A model generated the notes under the pieces. The model worked only from the letters and a program-made list of their open reading frames with translations. It had not been told where the DNA came from and did no database searches. A DNA stretch of 5,159 nt from Polaribacter sp. (GTDB lineage Bacteria > Bacteroidota > Bacteroidia > Flavobacteriales > Flavobacteriaceae), in contig JAQWIO010000016.1 in the NCBI GenBank assembly GCA_029248845.1, positions 1 through 5,159 on the forward strand, in the 5' to 3' direction. This document shows, piece by piece, positions 1 through 5,159 of the stretch. Each line of letters begins with the position of its first letter. Positions within the stretch are counted from its first letter, which is position 1. The position numbers and the translations under genes are program-made.

Positions 1-262
1 AATTATTGCCAACGAAAAAGGATACAATACTTACAAAAAAGTTGCTGATAATAGGTGTAAAGCTGCCAAAGATTGGTGGAGTTCTAATACTGATAAATGG
101 CAATTAGTTAGAAATAAATGGGATGAAGTTTATGGAAGAAACACCAATTTAACCTTAGAAACTAAAATTAAAAACAAACCTTTATACAAGCATTTATTTT
201 CTGAAAAAGTTACAGAAGAGAAAGAAATGAATGATATAATTGAATCTTTTGTGAAAAAATAA
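1..262 (+). CDS. C-terminal end of a probable DUF6607 family protein (5' truncated by window)
   Basis: An open frame enters from the left edge (first complete codon at 2) and gives 86 residues before TAA at 260-262. The visible part is rich in Lys, Asn and Trp. It has the pattern NTYKKVADNRCKAAKDWW (residues 9-26 of the fragment), then WQLVRNKWDEVYGR, and KPLYKHLF further on. From memory this resembles the C-terminus of DUF6607 proteins of Bacteroidota, which are exported proteins of unknown function. I could not run a search, so the family name is tentative while the coding call is firm. The stop lies 4 bases before the ankyrin gene, which places it in the same operon. Only the tail is visible, so signal peptide, start and promoter cannot be judged. 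Confidence 0.6.
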   Translation, partial: IIANEKGYNTYKKVADNRCKAAKDWWSSNTDKWQLVRNKWDEVYGRNTNLTLETKIKNKPLYKHLFSEKVTEEKEMNDIIESFVKK

Positions 263-266
263 CAAG

Positions 267-1733
267 ATGAAAAATATAGTAGTTTCTTTATTTATTATCA
301 GTTATGCTTCTTTAGCTCAAAAAAATATTTTTCATAATAGAAATTTTTGGAAAACAAACCCTTCTATAAAAACTATTGAGAAAAAACAATCTGAAGTAAA
401 TAATCTTATCGCATTAAATAGTTATGCTTTTGATGCAGTTACACATGCTTTGTTAGAAAAAGCAGACAATTCAACTATAAAATATTTACTTTCAAAAAAG
501 GGAAATCATGTTAACAAATTAACCCATGATGGCAGAACTTATATTTTTTGGGCAGCCTATAAAAATAATTTAGAAATACTTAAATATTTAATATCTAGAG
601 GTGCTAAAACTAATATTATTGACAGTCATGGTTACTCTGTATTAAATTTTGTTGCTACAACAGGTCAAACGAATACTGAATTATATGATTATTTAATAAC
701 GATGGAATCAAATATTGAAACTGAAAAAAATCATAGTGGAGCAAATGCATTGTTGTTGGTAGCCCCCTATTTAAAAAACTTTCGTTTGGTAAAATATTTT
801 TTATCCAAAGGAGCTTCTTTAAATGATAAAGATTATGAAGGAAATGGAATTTTTGAATATGCTGCAAAAGGAGGAAATATTTCTTTTTTGAAAATTTTAC
901 AAGAAAAAGGAGTTCAATTTGGTGAAAATACAATGATTTTTGCAAGTCAAGGTCTACGAAAAAAGAAAAATACATTAGAAACATATAAGTTTTTAGAAAG
1001 TATTGGTGTAAAAGTTAATATTATCAATGAAAAAGGAAAAAACCCTTTGCACGCTATTTCATACAATAGTAAAGATCTTGCGATCTATAAATATTTTATC
1101 AATAAAGGAATTGATGTAAATTTAAAAGACAATGAAAAAAATTCACCTTTTATGAATGCTGCAAATAGTAATTCAATTGAAATAGTAAAGTTTTTATCAA
1201 AATATATAAAAAACATTAATTCTAGGAATAAAAATGGTCTTTCACCTCTGGCACTGGCAATTAATAAAAACTCACCAGAGGTTGTAGAATTTTTGATAAA
1301 TAATGGTGCCGATATCAATACAAAAGATAAAGAAGGAAATACACTTTCTTATTATCTAATAAATAATTTTAAAACAAATAAAAAAGCAATTTTTGAAGCA
1401 AAATTATCTATTTTAGAAAAAAATGGTTTGAGCATAAATCAAATTCAGAATACCGGAAACTCACTATTACAAATTGCTACACAAAATAATGACTTAAAAC
1501 TTTTAAAACGACTATCTGTTTTTAATATTGATGTAAATACAAAAAATAAAGAAGGTTTAACAGCATTACAAATTGCAGTAATGAAAGGAAAAAATCATCA
1601 AATAATTAAGTATTTACTTGGTATTGGTGCTGACAAAAATGTAACAACTGTATTTGGTGAAACAGTATATGATTTGGCATCAGAAAATGAATTATTAAAC
1701 AAAGAAAACAACAACATTTCTTATTTAAAGTAA
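267..1733 (+). CDS. Exported ankyrin-repeat protein
   Basis: This 488-residue protein begins with a short Sec-type signal peptide: a K2 charge, a hydrophobic core at residues 4-13, and a likely cut at SLA17|Q18. The mature protein should therefore be periplasmic or surface-exposed. Nearly all the rest is ankyrin repeats of about 33 residues, with the usual G-x-T/S-P/A-L start, paired helices and a G-A-D/S-x-N turn. Approximate repeats start at residues 88, 120, 155, 190, 222, 255, 289, 322, 355 (expanded, about 40), 395 and 428, with degenerate caps at 41-86 and 462-481. Repeats 8 and 11 are closest to consensus (GLSPLALAI, GLTALQIAV). No enzymatic domain is visible, so it is most likely a binding scaffold, but its partner cannot be read from the sequence. 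The start is the only ATG that captures the signal peptide, and there is no Shine-Dalgarno sequence. It sits 4 bases after the DUF6607-like stop and 10 bases before DUF2271, so a partner among the neighbouring redox proteins is plausible (inference). In Pseudomonas aeruginosa the periplasmic ankyrin protein AnkB supports the KatB catalase, a precedent for a redox link. Confidence 0.93.
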   Translation: MKNIVVSLFIISYASLAQKNIFHNRNFWKTNPSIKTIEKKQSEVNNLIALNSYAFDAVTHALLEKADNSTIKYLLSKKGNHVNKLTHDGRTYIFWAAYKNNLEILKYLISRGAKTNIIDSHGYSVLNFVATTGQTNTELYDYLITMESNIETEKNHSGANALLLVAPYLKNFRLVKYFLSKGASLNDKDYEGNGIFEYAAKGGNISFLKILQEKGVQFGENTMIFASQGLRKKKNTLETYKFLESIGVKVNIINEKGKNPLHAISYNSKDLAIYKYFINKGIDVNLKDNEKNSPFMNAANSNSIEIVKFLSKYIKNINSRNKNGLSPLALAINKNSPEVVEFLINNGADINTKDKEGNTLSYYLINNFKTNKKAIFEAKLSILEKNGLSINQIQNTGNSLLQIATQNNDLKLLKRLSVFNIDVNTKNKEGLTALQIAVMKGKNHQIIKYLLGIGADKNVTTVFGETVYDLASENELLNKENNNISYLK

Positions 1734-1743
1734 AATTTTAAAA

Positions 1744-2238
1744 ATGAAAAAAATAAGATTAATTATAATTATTCCATTTTTTGTAATCTTAATATCAGTA
1801 CTATTTAGTTCAAAAAAACATATAGAAAGTTCACAATATAAATGCATGATTCAAATGAAGAATTATTCAGGAGAAGGTGCTTACATAGTAATTTCTTTAT
1901 TAAATACTGAAGGAAAATATGATCAAACTTTATATGTTCAAGGAGATGATGACGAATGGTTTTCTGAGATTACTAAATGGTGGAATTTTTATGGAAAAAA
2001 ACGAACTAATATAGATGCAATAACAGGTGCTACAATTAGTGGTGGAGAACGTAAAATCAGTGTTATCAGTATTCCTGATAAAAAATTGAATAAAGGCTAT
2101 AGGATTCGATTTGAAACTGCTGTAGAAGACAAAAAATATTACAAAAACGATGTTGAATTTGAATTAACTTCAGAAAATGTAAAAGATAAGATTGAAGGAA
2201 AAGGCTATATACGCTATATAAGAATGATACCACAATAA
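1744..2238 (+). CDS. Membrane-anchored periplasmic DUF2271 protein with flavinylation-type motif
   Basis: The 164-residue protein has an N-terminal hydrophobic segment (about residues 6-22, after KK and R). It acts as a signal anchor or an uncut signal peptide; there is no lipobox. The remainder (about 31-164) fits DUF2271 in size and pattern: a YKCMIQMKNYSG beta-rich start, a WF...KWWNFYG stretch at 72-84, then D91-A-I-T-G-A-T97 and a C-terminal beta region ending YIRYIRMIPQ. DAITGAT fits the Dxx[S/T]GA[T/S] signature at which ApbE attaches FMN to Thr/Ser through a phosphoester bond. That makes T97 the candidate flavin site (inference from motif). DUF2271 genes are known to occur beside PepSY reductases and ApbE. 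Here the gene ends 4 bases before a PepSY-flavoreductase gene, so a periplasmic electron-carrier role is the best reading. No apbE is in the window. The start is the first ATG, preceded by an A/T-only spacer. Confidence is high for the gene, moderate for the family and unproven for the cofactor. Confidence 0.85.
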   Translation: MKKIRLIIIIPFFVILISVLFSSKKHIESSQYKCMIQMKNYSGEGAYIVISLLNTEGKYDQTLYVQGDDDEWFSEITKWWNFYGKKRTNIDAITGATISGGERKISVISIPDKKLNKGYRIRFETAVEDKKYYKNDVEFELTSENVKDKIEGKGYIRYIRMIPQ

Positions 2239-2242
2239 AAAA

Positions 2243-2272
2243 ATGACAATCTCTATATGGAGATATAGTCAT
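2243..2272 (+). other. Possible hairpin over the reductase start codon
   Basis: CTATAT (2253-2258) and ATATAG (2263-2268) form a 6-bp stem with a GGAG loop. ATGA (2243-2246) can also pair with TCAT (2269-2272) across a 6-base bulge, which puts the start codon in the stem. Further CTATAT copies at 2205, 2214 and 2283 could compete for the same ATATAG. In such A+T-rich DNA this may be chance, and a regulatory role is speculation. Confidence 0.2.
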
Positions 2273-4429
2273 TTGATATTGGCTATATCTTCTTCTTTAT
2301 TTATTATAATTGCTTGTATTACAGGTATTATTTTAGCCTTTGAGCCTATTTCAAATAAGTTAGAACCCTATTCTGTGAAAAATATTAATAATATTTCTAT
2401 TGCGAGTACTATTAATGCTTTACATAAGGAATATGATGAAGTTATTGAATTAAAGGTTGACGAAAACAATTTTGTTTCTGCATCTGTAATTACAAAAAAA
2501 GGGGAAAGCAAAACTTTTTACATTAATCCAAGAACAGGAACAAAAATTGGAGAAATTATAGAAAAATCCTCAATTTTTGAGTTTGCTACTAATTTGCATC
2601 GTTCTTTATTCTTAAAATCTACAGGAAGATTTTTGATCGGATTTACTTCTTTTTTACTCTTTTTAATTGGCATAACTGGAGTTATTTTAATATCAAAAAG
2701 ACAGGGGGGAATTCGTAAAATACTCTCAAAAATTGTTAAAGAAAACACCAATCAATATTATCATATTGTTATTGGTAGATTTACTATAATACCAATCATA
2801 ATTATCACTATTACAGGGTTTTACTTATCTTTAGAAAAGTTTTCATTATTACCAAAAAATCATAATTTACATCAGAATATAACTAATAAAAAAGTTGTTG
2901 AAAAATCAAAAAAAAAGGATTTTAAAATTTTCAAAACCTTAAAATTAGATGAAATAAAAAAAATAGAATTTCCTTTTTCTGAAGATGAAGAAGATTATTT
3001 TTTTGTAAAACTTGTTGATAATGAATTTGCAGTTCATCAGTTTAACGGACAAATAATAAGTCAAAAAAAGAAATCTTTAGTAGCTTTAGGCTCTTATTAT
3101 AGTTTGTTACTTCATACAGGACAGGGATCTATTATTTGGTCTATTATTTTGTTATTAACGAGTTTATCCATTTTATTTTTGATCTTTTCAGGATTTAGTA
3201 TGACTTTAAAAAGAAAGAAGGGATCAACTTCAATAAATAACAAAACCTTAAAAGAGAAAGCTGAATATATTATCCTTGTAGGATCTGAAACAGGAAGTAC
3301 AACTCGTTTTGCAAATGCTTTTAAAAATGGACTTATAAAAGCAAAAAAAGAAGTTTTTATTACAGAATTAAATAAGTATACTTTTTACGAGAATGCAAAG
3401 AGTATTATCATTTTTACAGCCACTTACGGAGAGGGTGATGCGCCTGCAAATGCTAAAAATTTTATTCAACTAATTAATTCAATTCAACCTAAAAATAATT
3501 TAAACTATTCAGTTGTAGGTTTTGGTTCTAAAGAATATCCTGATTTTTGTAAGTATGCGATTACAGTTGATGAAAACTTACATATTCATCAAAATTTTAC
3601 ACCTACAATTTCTTTATTTAAGATTGATAATCAAGATATTAATTCTTTTAATAATTGGGTAGATGAATGGAGTGAATTTAATAAGATAAAACTTGAAATA
3701 GACGTTTTTCAAAATTCAGACTTAAATGAACATGTTTTTACTGTCATAAATAAAACAGAAATAAATGATGATAAAACATTTTTAATTCGATTAAAACCCG
3801 ATAAGAAAATAAAATTTACATCTGGAGATTTACTTTCTATTACTCTAGAAAGGGAATCTAAAAGTCGATTGTATTCCATTGCTAAAATAAATGATACAAT
3901 TCTTCTAAGTATAAAAAAACATGAATTTGGAGTTTGTTCAAATTATATTAATAATTTAAGAATGACCGATAAATTTGAAGCTAATATTCAGCATAATGAA
4001 AAATTTAATTTTCCTAAAAAATCTAAAGAAGTAATTCTAATTGCAAACGGAACAGGAATTGCTCCTTTTTTAGGAATGATTCAAGAAAACAAGAAGGCTA
4101 AAATTCATTTATTTTGGGGTGGTAGAAGAAAAAAATCTTTTGAAATTTATAATAAATTAATTGTGGAAGCATTAGAAAATAAAAAACTTACATCTCTAAA
4201 TATTGTCTATTCTCAAGAACAAAAAGAAAAATATGTACAAGATATTCTTAATAATCATGTTGAATTGGTTATTAAAATATTAAAAAATAGAAATCACATA
4301 TTAATTTGTGGTTCTTTAAAAATGCAAAAGGGAGTAGAAAACGTTCTTGATATAATTGCAAAAAGTAAATTAAATTCTAGCATCAAAAAACTGAAAGAAA
4401 ATAACCTAATAAAAGTAGATTGTTACTAA
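2243..4429 (+). CDS. PepSY-TM / flavodoxin / FAD-NAD(P)H reductase fusion (transmembrane electron transfer)
   Basis: This 728-residue protein probably moves electrons from cytosolic NAD(P)H across the inner membrane. The membrane module (1-320) has four helices at about 10-33, 128-150, 175-197 and 297-319, with PepSY-like periplasmic regions at about 34-127 and 198-295. Lys/Arg-rich stretches at 152-163 and 323-326 place those loops in the cytosol. H10, H119 (NLHRSL), H174 (YYHIVIG) and H291 (LLHTGQG) match the haem-b ligand positions of PepSY_TM reductases such as FoxB. A flavodoxin domain (about 341-478) carries the FMN loops SETGST (348-353), TATYGEGDAP (392-401) and GFGSKEYPDFC (426-436). 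An FNR-like part (about 484-728) has the FAD motifs RLYS (542-545) and GVCS (563-566). Its nucleotide-binding motifs are GTGIAPF (603-609), WGGRR (625-629), SQEQKEKYVQD (657-667) and CGSLKM (689-694); it ends in an aromatic Tyr. The FAD part is short, without the connecting domain of CysJ or cytochrome P450 reductase. Automated annotation may call it a sulfite reductase flavoprotein, but the membrane module argues against that. Two in-frame TAA codons (4427-4432) end the gene. Confidence 0.93.
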   Translation: MTISIWRYSHLILAISSSLFIIIACITGIILAFEPISNKLEPYSVKNINNISIASTINALHKEYDEVIELKVDENNFVSASVITKKGESKTFYINPRTGTKIGEIIEKSSIFEFATNLHRSLFLKSTGRFLIGFTSFLLFLIGITGVILISKRQGGIRKILSKIVKENTNQYYHIVIGRFTIIPIIIITITGFYLSLEKFSLLPKNHNLHQNITNKKVVEKSKKKDFKIFKTLKLDEIKKIEFPFSEDEEDYFFVKLVDNEFAVHQFNGQIISQKKKSLVALGSYYSLLLHTGQGSIIWSIILLLTSLSILFLIFSGFSMTLKRKKGSTSINNKTLKEKAEYIILVGSETGSTTRFANAFKNGLIKAKKEVFITELNKYTFYENAKSIIIFTATYGEGDAPANAKNFIQLINSIQPKNNLNYSVVGFGSKEYPDFCKYAITVDENLHIHQNFTPTISLFKIDNQDINSFNNWVDEWSEFNKIKLEIDVFQNSDLNEHVFTVINKTEINDDKTFLIRLKPDKKIKFTSGDLLSITLERESKSRLYSIAKINDTILLSIKKHEFGVCSNYINNLRMTDKFEANIQHNEKFNFPKKSKEVILIANGTGIAPFLGMIQENKKAKIHLFWGGRRKKSFEIYNKLIVEALENKKLTSLNIVYSQEQKEKYVQDILNNHVELVIKILKNRNHILICGSLKMQKGVENVLDIIAKSKLNSSIKKLKENNLIKVDCY

Positions 4430-4436
4430 TAAAAAA

Positions 4437-4790
4437 ATGTGTGAAAAATCTAAAATAATATCACGAGTTAAAAATGGAGAATTGTCTTTTTGCAAAAGTT
4501 GTCAAAGTTACAATCTTATTTTCAATAATATATTTTTTCAATTTGATGAAGATCAATTAAACAAGTTTAGAGATTATGTATCAAAGATAAAAATAAGTTA
4601 TTGGTTAGATTTCAGCTCTTGTTCATCACAAAGAAGAAAAATTCCTGTACCAACTTTTCATCAAAATTTAATATTAATTTTTGATGATTATGAAATTGAA
4701 GACTTAAAAATTCTTTTAAAAATTAAGAAGAAAAAATCATTCGATATTTTAATATCTTCAGATATAGATTATAACTTAATTTTTAATTAG
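4437..4790 (+). CDS. Small cysteine-containing protein, probable DUF6686 family
   Basis: This 117-residue, Lys/Ile/Phe-rich protein has no signal peptide or membrane segment and is presumably cytosolic. It has four cysteines: C2, a C19-K-S-C22 pair, and C62. The segment SFCKSCQSYNLIFNNIFFQF (17-36), followed by a Phe-rich helix, then KIPVPTFHQNLILIFDDYEIEDL (68-90) resembles what I remember of DUF6686, a small Bacteroidota family of unknown function. I could not confirm this by search. The arrangement of C2, C19, C22 and possibly C62 could hold a metal or an iron-sulfur group (inference only). The ATG lies in an A-run 7 bases after the stop of the reductase gene, so it is translated from the same transcript and closes the operon. 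The last codons and the TAG stop lie inside a strong A+T-rich inverted repeat. The coding call rests on the tight spacing and a family-like pattern; the function is unknown. Confidence 0.75.
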   Translation: MCEKSKIISRVKNGELSFCKSCQSYNLIFNNIFFQFDEDQLNKFRDYVSKIKISYWLDFSSCSSQRRKIPVPTFHQNLILIFDDYEIEDLKILLKIKKKKSFDILISSDIDYNLIFN

Positions 4791-4803
4791 TTTATAATCT
4801 ATA
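4763..4803 (+). repeat. Long A+T-rich inverted repeat spanning the end of the DUF6686-like gene
   Basis: Positions 4763-4774 (TATAGATTATAA) are perfectly complementary to 4792-4803. After one mismatch (C4775/T4791), 4776-4781 pairs with 4785-4790, including one G-U pair, leaving a 3-base loop. The hairpin contains the last codons and the TAG stop at 4788-4790. No T-run follows, so it is not a typical intrinsic terminator on the plus strand. It could protect the 3' end of the operon mRNA or stop processive decay (inference). Confidence 0.5.
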
Positions 4804-5011
4804 ATTCAACTCCTATAAATAACATTACGTGCGAAATTTAAAAAAAATATGATAAATTTTCGAAAAAATATTATTTGTGTATAATTAATCAAACTAGGGT
4901 CCCTTTTAAAGTAAGTTAGCTTCTTTATTTTACGAGATATTACAAAATACCAATCAGTAATTAAGTAAGTTTTAAAATCACTCAGCTCTTTTTGAAAACA
5001 TCTAATACAAA
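4791..5011. other. Intergenic stretch between convergent operon and tRNA-His
   Basis: No convincing coding frame or RNA gene is seen here. Besides the hairpins listed separately, it holds an imperfect inverted repeat (CGAAATTTA at 4832-4840 against TAAATTTTCG at 4853-4862, one bulged T), a small GC-richer patch AGGGTCCCT (4896-4904), and a 9-base direct repeat AAGTAAGTT (4909-4917 and 4963-4971). None of these has a clear function. Confidence 0.6.
4907..4931 (+). terminator. Weak candidate terminator downstream of the operon
   Basis: TAAAG plus AAG (4907-4911, 4913-4915, with T4912 bulged) pairs with CTTCTTTA (4920-4927) around a TTAG loop, and four T follow (4928-4931). The stem is short and A+T-rich and the T-run is brief, so it may be only a partial stop or a chance pairing. 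Confidence 0.25.
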
Positions 5012-5039
5012 AAAATCCCTCTCAAAAGAGAAGGATTTT
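5012..5039. terminator. Bidirectional rho-independent terminator
   Basis: The arms 5012-5023 (AAAATCCCTCTC) and 5028-5039 (GAGAAGGATTTT) pair at 11 of 12 positions, with one C/A mismatch (5019/5032) and an AAAA loop. On the plus strand a T-rich tail follows (T at 5036-5039 and 5041-5045). On the minus strand the A7 run at 5009-5015 becomes a U-tract. It lies directly 3' of the minus-strand tRNA-His and should end that transcript. It can also stop the convergent operon coming from the left. Confidence 0.85.
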
Positions 5040-5046
5040 ATTTTTG

Positions 5047-5120
5047 GGTGGAAGACGGGACTCGAACCCGCGACACTCGGTACCACAAACCGATACTCTA
5101 ACCAACTGAGCTACAACCAC
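5047..5120 (-). tRNA. tRNA-His (anticodon GTG)
   Basis: Read on the minus strand this folds as a complete cloverleaf. The D-stem is GCTC/GAGT, the anticodon stem TCGGT/ACCGA is perfect with loop TTGTGGT, and the anticodon GTG is at 5084-5086. The T-arm is GCGGG-TTCGAGT-CCCGT. A G at 5121 can serve as the G-1 typical of tRNA-His, facing C73 at 5047. CCA is not encoded (the bases after C73 read CAA), so it would be added by nucleotidyltransferase. Oddly, acceptor positions 5-68 and 6-67 are both U-U, leaving only five Watson-Crick pairs in that stem. The D-, anticodon- and T-arms are intact, so I read it as a functional gene. Confidence 0.95.
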
Positions 5121-5136
5121 CATATAATTGCGGGTG

Positions 5137-5144
5137 CAAATATA
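5137..5144 (-). promoter_or_regulatory. Bacteroidota-type -7 promoter element for tRNA-His
   Basis: On the minus strand this reads TATATTTG, an exact match to the TAnnTTTG -7 consensus of the Bacteroidota primary sigma factor. It lies 16 bases before the G-1 position of tRNA-His, leaving room for a short leader. The -33 TTG element would lie beyond the right edge of the window and cannot be checked. Confidence 0.6.
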
Positions 5145-5159
5145 AATGTTTTTTCTTTT

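Noticed and set aside
267..1733. Ankyrin protein as a host-directed effector
   Set aside because: It has a plain Sec signal and sits in a redox operon; no type IV or other effector secretion signature is visible.
2014..2034. Calling the 164-residue protein an NqrC/RnfG-type FMN-binding domain protein because of TGAT
   Set aside because: The rest of the sequence and its size fit DUF2271 better; only the short flavinylation motif is shared.
2494..2504. A7G4 and A8 (2908-2915) runs in the reductase gene as slippage or phase-variation sites
   Set aside because: The reading frame is intact across both, A-runs are common in this composition, and the in-frame phase at A7G4 is not the usual A-AAA-AAG slippery arrangement.
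655..2751. Minus-strand open frames of 68-109 residues opposite the ankyrin, DUF2271 and reductase genes
   Set aside because: They lie wholly or mostly inside well supported plus-strand genes, have low-complexity Phe/Leu/Ser-rich translations typical of antisense frames in A+T-rich DNA, and show no family pattern.
2243..4429. Reading the large gene as a sulfite reductase flavoprotein (CysJ)
   Set aside because: The flavin motifs are similar, but there is a four-helix PepSY module at the N-terminus, no connecting domain, and no cysI or sulfur gene nearby.
4869..4877. TATTATTTG as a plus-strand -7 promoter box
   Set aside because: It has a three-base rather than two-base spacer, there is no TTG at a suitable distance upstream, and no gene follows on that strand.
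4909..4971. AAGTAAGTT direct repeat pair as an attachment site or CRISPR-like repeat
   Set aside because: There are only two copies of nine A+T-rich bases with unrelated flanks and no integrase, transposase or cas gene; chance is sufficient.

Overview
The window is strongly A+T-rich. Start codons are preceded by A-runs rather than Shine-Dalgarno sequences. A TAnnTTTG-type -7 box lies upstream of the tRNA, and the proteins resemble families I know from Bacteroidota (DUF6607, DUF6686). Together these point to a member of the Flavobacteriia, probably Flavobacteriaceae. This placement is an inference from style and gene content.

Positions 1-4790 hold five same-strand genes separated by only 4, 10, 4 and 7 bases, with no room for promoters between them, so they look like one operon that begins left of the window. 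In order they are: the C-terminal end of a probable DUF6607 protein (1-262); an exported ankyrin-repeat protein (267-1733); a membrane-anchored DUF2271 protein carrying a DAITGAT flavinylation-type motif (1744-2238); a 728-residue fusion of a four-helix PepSY haem membrane module with cytosolic flavodoxin and ferredoxin-reductase-like domains (2243-4429); and a small cysteine-containing protein resembling DUF6686 (4437-4790). Positions 4791-5046 contain no gene I can support. They hold A+T-rich inverted repeats and a good bidirectional terminator. A tRNA-His gene (anticodon GTG) follows on the minus strand at 5047-5120, convergent with the operon, with a Bacteroidota-type -7 element at the right edge.

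The genes make sense together as an extracytosolic electron-transfer system. NAD(P)H would be oxidised in the cytosol by the FAD/FMN part of the fusion protein. Electrons would cross the inner membrane through b haems held by four histidines (H10, H119, H174, H291). They would reach the periplasm, where DUF2271, possibly carrying covalent FMN on T97, could relay them onward. The best known relatives of the membrane part (FoxB-like PepSY reductases) reduce ferric siderophores, so periplasmic iron release is the leading guess for the substrate. No TonB receptor and no ApbE flavin transferase is visible in this window. The roles of the ankyrin protein, DUF6607 and the DUF6686-like protein are unknown.
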